From: an uncultured Alcaligenaceae bacterium
GTDB taxonomy: Bacteria; Pseudomonadota; Gammaproteobacteria; Burkholderiales; Burkholderiaceae_B
Direction of reading: 5' to 3'
DNA length: 44,778 nt
Assembly (NCBI GenBank): GCA_937908115.1
Contig: CALEQZ010000025.1
Coordinates: forward strand, 1 to 44,778
Made by a program: the position numbers and the translations under genes. The notes below the pieces were generated by a model. It was given only the letters and a program-made list of their open reading frames with translations, was not told the origin of the DNA and did no database searches. Positions 24,806-33,361 of this stretch are shown here, piece after piece. How positions within the stretch are numbered: position 1 is the first letter of the stretch; each line of letters begins with the position of its first letter.

Positions 24806-25447
24806 ATGGATGCCCAGGAGAATGCCGTACCGCCGCCCGGCGAATCGCCGGACATCATCCAGCGTATCGCGCAGCTCACCCGCATGCTGCGCGACAGCAT
24901 GCGCGAGCTGGGTCTGGATCAGGCCATCAAGGACGCCGCGCAGGCCATTCCGGATGCGCGCGACCGGCTGCGCTATGTGGCCCACATGACCGAGCAGGCC
25001 GCCCACCGGGTGCTCAACGCCGCGGAAAGCGCCCAGCCCGAGCAGGACGCCCTGCAGCGCGCCGCGCGCGCGCTCGACGAGCGTTGGCAGCAGTGGTTCG
25101 AGACCTCTGCGCTGGAGCTGCCCGAGGCGCGTGACCTGGTACGCGACACGCGCCAATTCCTGCAGGAGGTGCCTGGCCGCGCCCAGGCCACCCAGGCCAA
25201 GCTGCTGGAAATCATCATGGCGCAGGACTTCCAGGACCTCACCGGTCAGGTCATCATGAAGATGATGGACGTGGTCAGCGCCATCGAGAAGGAACTGCTG
25301 CAGGTACTGCTGGAGAACGTGCCGCAGGAAAAGCGCGACGAAGCCAACAGCCTGCTCAACGGCCCGCAGGTCAATCCGGACGGCAAGGCCGACGTGGTCA
25401 CCAACCAGGACCAGGTCGACGAACTGCTGGCCAGCCTCGGCTTCTGA
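24806..25447 (+). CDS. cheZ: Chemotaxis phosphatase CheZ
   Basis: Dephosphorylates CheY-P. The 213 residues are almost wholly helical, with the active-site segment MAQDFQDLTGQVIMKMMDVV (Gln of the QDLTGQ motif acts in CheZ) and the C-terminal CheY-binding peptide DQVDELLASLGF after a disordered linker. Length matches E. coli CheZ (214). It is the last che gene; a 179-base gap with a strong hairpin separates it from flhB. Confidence 0.95.
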   Translation: MDAQENAVPPPGESPDIIQRIAQLTRMLRDSMRELGLDQAIKDAAQAIPDARDRLRYVAHMTEQAAHRVLNAAESAQPEQDALQRAARALDERWQQWFETSALELPEARDLVRDTRQFLQEVPGRAQATQAKLLEIIMAQDFQDLTGQVIMKMMDVVSAIEKELLQVLLENVPQEKRDEANSLLNGPQVNPDGKADVVTNQDQVDELLASLGF

Positions 25448-25486
25448 CCTGGGGCGCGCATCCCCATCCTAAAAGTGTCTGAATAA

Positions 25487-25522
25487 GGCGGCAATCGCCC
25501 CGTTTCTTGGGCGATCGCCGCC
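25487..25522 (+). other. Strong hairpin between cheZ and flhB
   Basis: Arms GGCGGCAATCGCCC (25487-25500) and GGGCGATCGCCGCC (25509-25522) pair over 14 positions with a single A-C mismatch around an 8-base loop. No T-run follows. It may be a termination or processing point between the chemotaxis genes and flhBAF, or part of the flhB leader. A weak sigma-28-like TAAAAGTG at 25470 precedes it but its -10 does not fit. Confidence 0.6.
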
Positions 25523-25626
25523 TGGGCGCCCGTCCTAGAATGCGCGGCGGGCAGCTGTGTCTCGGCAGGTGCTCGCCCCGGCGCGGGCCATTTCCCGCGC
25601 GGTTTGCAACGAAAGCCCGCCGCCGC

Positions 25627-26778
25627 ATGGCAGAAGACAGCGATCTCGAAAAAACCGAACCAGCCTCGCCACGGCGCCTGCAGAAGGCACGCGAGCAGGG
25701 GCAGGTGGCGCGATCCCGCGAGCTGGCCACCTTCCTGATGCTGGTCACCGGTGCGGCAGGGCTTTGGATAGGCGCGCAGGCCATCTATCGGGGCCTGAGC
25801 GGGGTCATACGCCGCGGCATGGCGTTCGATCCGCGCATCGGCGGCGATACCGCGGTGATGATGGCACAGGCGGTGCGCCAGGCCATGGACGCGCTCACGG
25901 TGCTGCTGCCCATCCTGGGCGCGCTGGCCATGGCCGCGGTGCTGGGCAGTATCGCGCTGGGCGGCTTTCTCATTTCCGCCGAGGCGCTCAAGCCGCAGTT
26001 CGGGCGCCTGAACCCGGCCAAGGGGCTGGGGCGCATGTTTTCCATGCAAACCCTGGTCGAGCTCGCCAAGGCGATCGCCAAGGCGCTCTTGGTCGGCGGC
26101 ATCGCCGCCTGGGCCTTGTGGCATTTCCATGACGAGATGCTCGCGCTGATGCACGCGGCGCCCCCGGCAGGCATGGCGCGCGGCCTGAACCTGGTCGCGC
26201 TGTGCTGCACGGTGATCGTCGCCTCGCTCGTGGCGATCGTGCTCATCGACGCGCCCTGGCAGCTCTTCAGCTACTTCAAGCGCCTGCGCATGTCGCGCGA
26301 GGACGTGCGCCAGGAGCACAAGGAAAGCGAAGGCGACCCGCACGTCAAGGCGCGCATCCGCCAGCAGCAGCGCGCCATGGCGCGCCGCCGGATGATGCAG
26401 GCCGTGCCCACGGCCGACGTGGTCGTCACCAACCCCACCCATTATGCGGTGGCGCTGCACTATGCCGCGCAGTCCGCGGGTGCGCCCGTGGTCGTGGCCA
26501 AGGGCACGGGCCTGATCGCCGCGCGCATCCGCGAGATCGCCCAGCAGCACAAGGTGCCGCTGCTAGAAGCACCCAGCCTGGCGCGCGCCTTGCACCATAA
26601 CGTCGAAATCGGGCAAGAAATCCCGGCCGCGCTCTACGCCGCGGTGGCCGAGGTGCTGGCCTGGGTGTTCCAACTGCGCGCCTGGCGCGGCGCGCCCGGC
26701 GCCGAGCCGCCGCCGCCGGCCAACCTGCCCGTACCCGCAGCCCTGGATCCGCAACACGGGGCGCTGCATGGAGCCTGA
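25627..26778 (+). CDS. flhB: Flagellar export switch protein FlhB
   Basis: Inner-membrane component of the flagellar type III export gate that switches specificity from hook to filament substrates. The 383 residues have the basic N-terminus EKTEPASPRRLQKAREQGQV, four membrane segments between about 33 and 210, and the cytoplasmic domain with the autocleavage site NPTH at 269-272, exactly where Salmonella FlhB is cut. ATG 25627 is chosen because MAEDSDLEKTEPAS is the family start; the frame upstream to 25507 lacks similarity. flhA follows 3 bases later. Confidence 0.96.
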   Translation: MAEDSDLEKTEPASPRRLQKAREQGQVARSRELATFLMLVTGAAGLWIGAQAIYRGLSGVIRRGMAFDPRIGGDTAVMMAQAVRQAMDALTVLLPILGALAMAAVLGSIALGGFLISAEALKPQFGRLNPAKGLGRMFSMQTLVELAKAIAKALLVGGIAAWALWHFHDEMLALMHAAPPAGMARGLNLVALCCTVIVASLVAIVLIDAPWQLFSYFKRLRMSREDVRQEHKESEGDPHVKARIRQQQRAMARRRMMQAVPTADVVVTNPTHYAVALHYAAQSAGAPVVVAKGTGLIAARIREIAQQHKVPLLEAPSLARALHHNVEIGQEIPAALYAAVAEVLAWVFQLRAWRGAPGAEPPPPANLPVPAALDPQHGALHGA

Positions 26779-26781
26779 TCA

Positions 26782-28899
26782 ATGAGCGCATTGCTTGCAG
26801 CACTGAGAAACGGCGGCGGCGCCCAAGTTCGGCTGCTGGCCGGGCCGCTGCTCATCGTCATGGTCATGGCCATGATGATCCTGCCGCTGCCGCCGTTCCT
26901 GCTGGACCTGCTGTTTACGTTCAACATCTGCCTGTCGGTGATGATCCTGCTGGTGGCGATGTTCACCAAGAAGCCGCTGGATTTCGCGGCTTTTCCGGCG
27001 GTGCTGTTGTTTGCCACGCTGCTGCGGCTGGCGCTGAACGTGGCGTCGACCCGGGTGGTGTTGCTCAACGGCCATAAGGGGCCGGATGCGGCCGGGCAGG
27101 TGATCGAGGCGTTCGGCCACTTCCTGGTCGGCGGCAATTTCGCCGTCGGCATCGTGGTGTTCATCATCCTGGTGATCATCAACTTCATCGTCATCACCAA
27201 GGGTGCCGGCCGGATCGCCGAGGTGGGCGCGCGCTTTACCCTGGACGCCATGCCCGGCAAACAGATGGCCATCGACGCCGACCTGAACGCGGGCTTGATT
27301 GGCGAGGACGAGGCGCGGCGTCGCCGCCAGGAAGTCGGCCAGGAGGCCGAGTTCTACGGCTCGATGGACGGTGCGAGCAAGTTCGTGCGCGGCGACGCCA
27401 TCGCGGGCCTGCTTATCATGGTGATCAACATCATCGGCGGGCTGATCGTCGGCGTGGCGCAGCACGACCTGTCCTTTGGCGACGCCGGGCGCGTGTACAC
27501 GCTGCTGACCATCGGCGACGGGCTGGTCGCGCAGATCCCGGCGCTGATCATCTCCACCGCGGCGGGCGTGGTGGTCTCGCGCGTGGCGACCGGCGAAGAC
27601 GTCGGCCAGCAGATGACCAGCCAGCTGTTCGACAATCCCAACGTGATGTTCATCACGGCCGGCATCATCGGCCTGATGGGGCTGATCCCCAACATGCCGC
27701 ACGTCGCCTTCCTGCTGCTGGCGACCACCCTGGCCGGCGCGGGCTGGGTGGTGCTCAAGCGCCAGCAGCAGGCCGCGCAGCGCGCAGCCGAAACGCCGCC
27801 CGATGCCGCCGCGGCGGCCGAAGCCGCCGCGGCCGAGGCCAGTTGGGACGACGTGTCCATGGTCGACCCGCTGGGCCTGGAGGTCGGCTACCGGTTGATT
27901 CCCCTGGTCGACCATGCGCAGAACGGCGAGCTACTGGCCCGCATCCGCAGCCTGCGCAAGAAGTTCGCGCAGGACGTGGGCTTTTTGCCGCCGGTCGTGC
28001 ACATCCGCGACAACCTGGAGCTAAAGCCCAACGATTACCGCATCCTGTTGCACGGGGTGGAGATCGGGCGCGGCACCGCCACGCCCGGCCAGTGGCTGGC
28101 CATCGACCCCGGCGGCGTGACCGCCGAGCTGCCGGGCATGCCCACCACCGACCCGGCCTTCGGCCTGCCAGCCGTCTGGATCGACGCGAGCCAGCGCGAC
28201 CAGGCGCAGGTGGCGGGCTATACCGTGGTCGATGCCAGCACCGTGGTGGCCACGCACCTGAATCACCTGATGCACCGCCACGGCGCCAAGCTGCTCGGCC
28301 GCCAGGAAGTCCAGAGCCTGCTGGATCGCATCGGTCGCGACGCGCCCAAGCTGGTGGAGGACCTGGTGCCCAAGACGGTCAGCCTCACCACTGTCCAGAA
28401 GGTGCTGCAGGGCCTGCTGGAGGAAGAAGTCCCCATCCGCGACATGCGCAGCATCGTCGATGTGCTGGCCGAGCATGGGCCACGCCTGACGGCGGCGGCC
28501 GCCGCGACCGGCGCCGGGCCCGACGTGCAGGAGCTGGTCGCCCTGGCGCGCCGCGCGCTAGGCCGCGCCATCACGCAGCAATGGTTCCCGGGCGAGGGCG
28601 ACCTGCGCGTCATCGGTCTGGACGCCAAGCTCGAACGGGTGCTGACGCAGGCGTTGTCGACCAGCGGCGCGCTCGAGCCGGGTCTGGCCGAAACCTTGCT
28701 GCGCGAAGCCGCTGCCGCCGTCAAGCGCCAGGAGGCCAACGGCGATCCGCCGGTGCTGCTGGTCTCGCCGCCGCTGCGCGCGTCGCTGTCACGGTTCTTG
28801 CGCCATCACATTCCGCACATGGGCGTGCTGTCCAACGCAGAAATCCCTGACGAGCGCATCGTGCGCATCACTTCGCTGATCGGCGGAGGCGCGCCGTGA
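26782..28899 (+). CDS. flhA: Flagellar export gate protein FlhA
   Basis: Largest export-gate subunit; forms the cytoplasmic nonameric ring that docks chaperone-substrate complexes and uses the proton motive force. In 705 residues: about eight N-terminal membrane segments (ILPLPPFLLDLLFTFNICLS; NFAVGIVVFIILVIINFIVI), the FHIPEP signature region GAGRIAEVGARFTLDAMPGK, a linker very rich in Ala (PPDAAAAAEAAAAEA), and the cytoplasmic domain from about 355 (DPLGLEVGYRLIPLVD). Its stop overlaps the GTG start of flhF by 4 bases. Confidence 0.96.
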   Translation: MSALLAALRNGGGAQVRLLAGPLLIVMVMAMMILPLPPFLLDLLFTFNICLSVMILLVAMFTKKPLDFAAFPAVLLFATLLRLALNVASTRVVLLNGHKGPDAAGQVIEAFGHFLVGGNFAVGIVVFIILVIINFIVITKGAGRIAEVGARFTLDAMPGKQMAIDADLNAGLIGEDEARRRRQEVGQEAEFYGSMDGASKFVRGDAIAGLLIMVINIIGGLIVGVAQHDLSFGDAGRVYTLLTIGDGLVAQIPALIISTAAGVVVSRVATGEDVGQQMTSQLFDNPNVMFITAGIIGLMGLIPNMPHVAFLLLATTLAGAGWVVLKRQQQAAQRAAETPPDAAAAAEAAAAEASWDDVSMVDPLGLEVGYRLIPLVDHAQNGELLARIRSLRKKFAQDVGFLPPVVHIRDNLELKPNDYRILLHGVEIGRGTATPGQWLAIDPGGVTAELPGMPTTDPAFGLPAVWIDASQRDQAQVAGYTVVDASTVVATHLNHLMHRHGAKLLGRQEVQSLLDRIGRDAPKLVEDLVPKTVSLTTVQKVLQGLLEEEVPIRDMRSIVDVLAEHGPRLTAAAAATGAGPDVQELVALARRALGRAITQQWFPGEGDLRVIGLDAKLERVLTQALSTSGALEPGLAETLLREAAAAVKRQEANGDPPVLLVSPPLRASLSRFLRHHIPHMGVLSNAEIPDERIVRITSLIGGGAP

Positions 28900-31562
28900 G
28901 CATCCGCCGCTTCGTGGCCAGTACCAACCGGGAAGTCATGCGCCTGGTCAGGATGGCGCTTGGCCCGGATGCGCTCATCGTATCCAGCCGCACGGTCGAT
29001 GGCGGCGTCGAGGTGATTGCCACTGATGCCGATGCCTTCGATGAGCAAGGCGCCGCGCCTGCGGCGATGCCGGCCGTCCCGCCCGCACCCTCGGCCGTGG
29101 CCGCGGCGTATGCTGCGGCGTCCGCGGCTACGCCTGTCGTCGCACCTTCTGGCGAAGGTGCTGCAGTGGCGGCGATCGCGCCTGCGGCTTCGGTTGCGAC
29201 GACAGCGAGGGCCGCGACGGTTGCGCCCGTGACTGCAGCCGCTGCGTCCGCGCCCGCGGCTTCAAGCACTTCGGATGCGTCAAGTATTCCCATTGCTCCA
29301 AGTATTCCCGCAGCATCGACGGCGACTGCCGCGGCAGGTGCCCCGGCTGCCGCGCGCACGATGCCGTCGCTATCGGCCGGTCCTGTGGCATCCGCGCAGC
29401 AGCCTGCGCGTGCCGGCTATTTGCCCGCGGAGCTCGCCGATGCCTTGACTGACCTGCGCGGCGCGCTCGAAAGCCGGTTGGACGCACTCGCCTGGAGCAA
29501 GAGCGAACGCCGCACGCCGGTGGCGATGGCGCTGTTCCGCCTGCTGTTGGGCGCGGGCTTTAGCACGGCGCTGGTACGCGCCATGCTTGAACGCCTGCCT
29601 CCCGAGTTGGACGGGGAGGGCGCGCGTGCATGGGCCCGCAATGAGCTGGTTACCCACCTGCCGGTGCTGCGCCACGAGGACGAGTTGCTTGCCGAAGCCG
29701 GCGTGCTGGCGCTGGTAGGGCCGACCGGCGTGGGCAAGACCACCACCATCGCCAAGCTGGCGGCGCGCTGTGTGTTGCGCGTGGGCGCCGACCAGGTCGC
29801 GTTGTTGACCACCGATACCTACCGCATCGGCGCGCACGAGCAGTTGCAAATCTACGGGCGGCTGATGGGCGTGCCGGTGTACTGCGTGCGCGACGTGCCC
29901 GAGCTGCGCCGCGTCCTGCACGAGGTGGGCGACCGCCGCATCGTGCTGATCGATAACGTGGGCATCAGCCAACGCGACCGCTACGTGGCCGAGCAGGCCG
30001 CGATGCTGTGTGCCGCGGGCAGGCCGGTGCGTCGCCTGCTGGTGCTCAACGCCGCCAGCCAGGGCGATACGCTCGACGAGGTGGCGCACGCCTATCGCAC
30101 CGGTGGCAGCGAGGACGTGCTCGGCTGCATCATCACCAAGCTGGACGAAGCCTCGCACATCGGCGCGGCGCTCGACACCGCCATCCGGCACCGGCTGAAA
30201 ATCCATTACGTGTCGCACGGCCAGAAAGTGCCCGAGCACCTGGCGTTGCCGCGCGCGGCGGACTTGGTCGACCAGGCGCTGGCCGGCGCACAAGGCACCC
30301 GTGCGCTCTATGCCCCCAGCGAGGCTGACCTGGCTGCCTTGTGCGAGGTCGCCCAGGGCGGAACCGGCGCGCCCGCCCAGGCCTTGCAGGATCCGGTACG
30401 CCGCCGCCAGCTGTTGATCTCGGCGATCGCCCGGCCGCAGCCGGCGGCGTCGCCCACTTCGGCTGCCTTCGAGCTCGATGCGGCGCTCGATTGGCTGGCG
30501 GGTGATGCGGGCTGTGCGCTCGCCCGGCAGTTGTGGAAGCGCCATGGCCAGGGGCAGCCGGCAACGCTGGATGAGTTGCTGCAGGCGTCGCTGGCGGCCG
30601 TGCGCGAGGCGTTTCCCAAGGCCTGCCACCGTTATCTGCTGGCCGTGCATGGCCGCGCGCCGTTCAAGGGCGAAGGCCTGCCCGGCGGGCATCTGTTGGC
30701 CTGCCTGCTGATGAGCGACCGCGGTGCGGCGCTGGCCGCGCCGGTGCAGCAGCTCGTGCTGGCGCAGGGCGTACTTTCCAGTTGCGGCGATTCCAGCGCG
30801 CAGGCGACCTGCCCGGCCGAGGCCATGCTGTCGCGCGCGCGCTGGCTGGCCGAGGGCCTGCCGCAGCTGCCCATGGTCCATGTGATGGAGTCAGGCACCG
30901 CGGCCTTGTGGCAAAGCCTGTCCGACGCCGGCATCGCGTGGCTGGCGCGTTGCCCGGGCGGGTTCAGGCTGGTGCACGAGGACTGCCCGACCACGTTGCA
31001 GGCCGTTGCCAAGTCGCTGCCGCATGCGCCGGTCCTGGGTGCGGCCAGCCTGTCGGGGCTGGACCAGCTTGCCGCGGGCGCGGGCACCGCGCTGGCGCTT
31101 TGGGCGGCCGATGCGCCGGTTGCGCTGCGCGGCGCGCCGGAGCCGGCCTTGCGCATGATTTCGGCGCGGCTGGTCAATGCCCGGACGGGCGAAACCGTCA
31201 CCCAGCTGTGCGGCTTGTCCAACCTGCCGGCCGGGGACGCGTCGGCGTCGTTGCTGGCCGGATGGCTGGCCATGCACGAGCAGGCCAAGGGCAGCTTCAG
31301 GCAGATGGTCCACGCCTGGGCGCCGCTCGGCCAGCCCGATGGCGTGCAAGCCTTGCTGTGCCAGGCGGTGACCGCCGGGCACATTGGCGCCGCAGCCTGG
31401 CACATCGGCCGCAGCCCCGAGGCGAGCGGCCTGCGCAACCTGTTGACGGGATTGGTCGGCTGGGATCGCAAGGCGCCGGCGCGCGTCATGCCGGTGGCGT
31501 TGCAGCGCCTGTTCGCGCTGCTGGAAATCGCCGGCCAGGACCCGGGGGCTGGCGCTGCTTAA
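28896..31562 (+). CDS. flhF: SRP-type GTPase FlhF with a large unassigned C-terminal extension
   Basis: Signal-recognition-particle family GTPase linked to flagellar placement or number. Of 888 residues, 1-45 are the FlhF N-terminal piece (RRFVASTNREVMRLVRMALG), about 50-170 an Ala/Pro/Ser linker, 175-260 the helical N domain, and about 268-462 the G domain: GPTGVGKT (275-282), DTYRIGA (307-313), DNVGISQRD (353-361) and TKLDE (414-418). The third motif normally reads DTAG; here Thr-Ala is replaced by Asn-Val. Residues about 480-888 follow the G domain and match nothing I recognise. Typical FlhF proteins end after the G domain (about 400-500 residues). GTG 28896 has GGAGG upstream. No flhG follows; flgN lies convergent 19 bases away. 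Confidence 0.93.
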   Translation: MSIRRFVASTNREVMRLVRMALGPDALIVSSRTVDGGVEVIATDADAFDEQGAAPAAMPAVPPAPSAVAAAYAAASAATPVVAPSGEGAAVAAIAPAASVATTARAATVAPVTAAAASAPAASSTSDASSIPIAPSIPAASTATAAAGAPAAARTMPSLSAGPVASAQQPARAGYLPAELADALTDLRGALESRLDALAWSKSERRTPVAMALFRLLLGAGFSTALVRAMLERLPPELDGEGARAWARNELVTHLPVLRHEDELLAEAGVLALVGPTGVGKTTTIAKLAARCVLRVGADQVALLTTDTYRIGAHEQLQIYGRLMGVPVYCVRDVPELRRVLHEVGDRRIVLIDNVGISQRDRYVAEQAAMLCAAGRPVRRLLVLNAASQGDTLDEVAHAYRTGGSEDVLGCIITKLDEASHIGAALDTAIRHRLKIHYVSHGQKVPEHLALPRAADLVDQALAGAQGTRALYAPSEADLAALCEVAQGGTGAPAQALQDPVRRRQLLISAIARPQPAASPTSAAFELDAALDWLAGDAGCALARQLWKRHGQGQPATLDELLQASLAAVREAFPKACHRYLLAVHGRAPFKGEGLPGGHLLACLLMSDRGAALAAPVQQLVLAQGVLSSCGDSSAQATCPAEAMLSRARWLAEGLPQLPMVHVMESGTAALWQSLSDAGIAWLARCPGGFRLVHEDCPTTLQAVAKSLPHAPVLGAASLSGLDQLAAGAGTALALWAADAPVALRGAPEPALRMISARLVNARTGETVTQLCGLSNLPAGDASASLLAGWLAMHEQAKGSFRQMVHAWAPLGQPDGVQALLCQAVTAGHIGAAAWHIGRSPEASGLRNLLTGLVGWDRKAPARVMPVALQRLFALLEIAGQDPGAGAA

Positions 31563-31581
31563 AGTGCGGGAAGTGTGGGTA

Positions 31582-32052
31582 TCAGCCGGTGGCGATGGTC
31601 TTGCCGGCGTTGAGCGCCTGGGCGCGGCCGCTGGCGTCATAGACATTGCCCAGCCCCGCCACACTGCGCAACGCATCCAGCGACATTTGCGTGTGGCGCA
31701 AGTGGGTGTCGATCAGCGCGCCGTTGCGCTGGTTGAGCCGCCGCGCGTGCTCGGCCAAGTCTAGCAGTTCGTCCCAAGCCTCGCCGATGTCAGCGTGCTG
31801 GCGGGCCAGGCGTTGCATGGCGGCATGGCTGCCGTCGGACTCACCCAGCGCCACGGCGAGTGCCGCGCGCTGCTGACCGAGCGCTTCGAGCCGGGCCGCC
31901 TCGGCCTGCTTGGCCTCGATGGTGGCCAACAGGTCGTCGGGACTGTCGCTGTCGGTCAGCAAGGCGGCTTCGGTTTCCAGCAGCCCGATGAAGCGTTCCA
32001 CCGATTCGGCCTCGGCGGCCAGGCAGTCGAGCAGTTCGGCGACGGCGGTCAT
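31582..32052 (-). CDS. flgN: Flagellar export chaperone FlgN
   Basis: Cytoplasmic chaperone for the hook-associated proteins FlgK and FlgL. 156 residues, helical throughout, with the FlgN pattern: ELLDCLAAEAESVERFIGLLETEAALL at the N-terminus, AKQAEAARLEALGQQRAAL, and a C-terminal Asn/Gly-rich segment RRLNQRNGALIDTHLRHTQM thought to bind substrates in this family. Downstream of flgM by 43 bases and served by the same sigma-28 promoter. Convergent with flhF. Confidence 0.9.
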   Translation of the reverse strand: MTAVAELLDCLAAEAESVERFIGLLETEAALLTDSDSPDDLLATIEAKQAEAARLEALGQQRAALAVALGESDGSHAAMQRLARQHADIGEAWDELLDLAEHARRLNQRNGALIDTHLRHTQMSLDALRSVAGLGNVYDASGRAQALNAGKTIATG

Positions 32053-32095
32053 GTTCTTGCGCGGGCGTCGATCGAAAAAGAGGGCGGGCCCTGGG

Positions 32096-32389
32096 TCACT
32101 TGAGCAGTTCGCGGGCGCTGGCGATCAGGCCGTCGGCGATGCGGCTGGCGTCGATCGGCAGCCGACCGGCGGCGATGGCCTCGCGCAGCTCGGCCACGCG
32201 CGCCAGGTCGATGTCGGACGCGCCGTCTTGCAGGGCGGCCAGCTTCAGCGACGTCGGGCTCAGCGCCACCTGGGCGCTGCCGGCGGCGGCGCGCCCGGCT
32301 TGCGCCGGCTGGCCGCTGCCGTCCGGGCGGGCGACGGGCCCGGCGGGGGTGTAGGGGGTCCGCGAGGACGTGGAATTGACTTTCAACAT
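32096..32389 (-). CDS. flgM: Anti-sigma-28 factor FlgM
   Basis: Binds and inhibits FliA until exported through the finished hook-basal body. The 97-residue protein has a disordered N-terminal half (LKVNSTSSRTPYTPAG, then Pro/Gly/Ala-rich) and the FliA-binding C-terminal half (DLARVAELREAIAAGRLPID; RIADGLIASARELL). ATG 32389 is chosen over an upstream ATG at 32464 because MLKVN is the family start, GGAG is just upstream, and the sigma-28 promoter at 32434-32460 lies between the two candidates and would be inside the longer version. Confidence 0.93.
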   Translation of the reverse strand: MLKVNSTSSRTPYTPAGPVARPDGSGQPAQAGRAAAGSAQVALSPTSLKLAALQDGASDIDLARVAELREAIAAGRLPIDASRIADGLIASARELLK

Positions 32390-32433
32390 GATCTCCGTGG
32401 GCGGTGCCGTTCGCGCGGCGTCCCTATGACCGG

Positions 32434-32460
32434 GTAACGGCAGGCTTGCCCCGGACTTTA
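32434..32460 (-). promoter_or_regulatory. Sigma-28 promoter of flgMN
   Basis: On the minus strand: TAAAGTCC, an 11-base spacer, then GCCGTTAC. Strong match to the FliA consensus with a leader of about 37 bases before the flgM ATG. It puts the anti-sigma factor under the sigma factor it inhibits, the well-known feedback loop. Confidence 0.9.
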
Positions 32461-32500
32461 ACAAGCCGGAGTGCGTCCGGATACCGGGGCAGGGCGGCCG

Positions 32501-33199
32501 CTACATCGGCACCTCCACCGTGTGGGCGTCCTGGACGATGCCGCTGACGATCTGCCCGCTGGCTGTGCGCACCCGCACCGAGGCGCCCGGAGCGGCGTTG
32601 CCCATGGCCTCGCCTTCGCCGGTGACGACAAACCCCGGCCCCCGGGCCAGGATGCGCACCACGGTGCCGCGCTGGACCACGTCGGGCGCGCGCAGCGCCC
32701 GCATGCGGATGGGCTGCCCGGCGGCGATGCGCTGCGTGGCCACGCTGCCGATGACGGCGGCCGTGTCCACGGCGATCCCGGCAGCCAGCGTGATGAGTTC
32801 GCCCTGGCGTGCTTCGAGGTCTTCCGGACCGATCGGCTCGCCAGGCCGGATGCTGCGCGCAGCCACGTAATAGCTGCCCTGGACGCTGATGGCAGCTGGC
32901 ACGTAAAGCGTCCAGGGCTGCGGCGAGAGGCAGCGCAGCCCGACGGACAGGCGTGGCCGCAGCCGGGTGCCACCCGTCAGGAACGCGACGGGCTCATCGC
33001 AGGCGGGCAGCTCGCTTGCGCGCCCTGGCACATCGACCGAAATCGTCGCGTGCCCGCCCAGGTGGGCGACCTGCTCGAGCAGGAAGTCGCGCACGACGGC
33101 TTGCACGATGGCCGGATCCTGGCCGTCGGCCAGCGCCGGCGCGCTGGGCGCAAACCACGCGAGCAGGCTGGCCAACAAGGCAAGGATCGGGCGCGTCAT
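32501..33199 (-). CDS. flgA: Flagellar P-ring assembly chaperone FlgA
   Basis: Periplasmic chaperone for FlgI P-ring assembly. The 232-residue precursor has a signal peptide (RPILALLASLLAWFAPSAPALA, cleaved near residue 24-25) and a C-terminal SAF domain (YYVAARSIRPGEPIGPEDLEA; RIAAGQPIRMRALRAPDVVQRG; VEVPM at the end). ATG 33199 is chosen because it begins the signal peptide; an upstream TTG at 33235 is unlikely. It is divergent from flgB and transcribed towards flgMN, which also has its own promoter. Confidence 0.95.
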   Translation of the reverse strand: MTRPILALLASLLAWFAPSAPALADGQDPAIVQAVVRDFLLEQVAHLGGHATISVDVPGRASELPACDEPVAFLTGGTRLRPRLSVGLRCLSPQPWTLYVPAAISVQGSYYVAARSIRPGEPIGPEDLEARQGELITLAAGIAVDTAAVIGSVATQRIAAGQPIRMRALRAPDVVQRGTVVRILARGPGFVVTGEGEAMGNAAPGASVRVRTASGQIVSGIVQDAHTVEVPM

Positions 33200-33361
33200 G
33201 ATGACAGCATTGTAGGAGCGCTGCGGCCGCGTCAATACCTGAATTGAATGGGGAATATAGGGTTATTTGGATGATTGTTGCGGCAGCCGCCCACCTAAGA
33301 TGCCGGTCATGCGAAAAGGGCCGGGCAGGTGCCCGGCCATTGCCCGATAGGACCAGGCCCG
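33200..33361. promoter_or_regulatory. Divergent flgA / flgB promoter region
   Basis: 162 bases between flgA and flgB, AT-rich at 33238-33280. TATATT on the minus strand (33254-33259) is a plausible -10 for flgA. No convincing -35 is seen on either strand, as expected for promoters that depend on FlhDC. No sigma-28 site. No gene. Confidence 0.4.

Noticed and set aside
25470..25496. Possible sigma-28 promoter before flhB (TAAAAGTG)
   Set aside because: At the proper spacing the -10 reads CGGCAATC, which does not fit GCCGTTAA; flhB is expected to be FlhDC-dependent.
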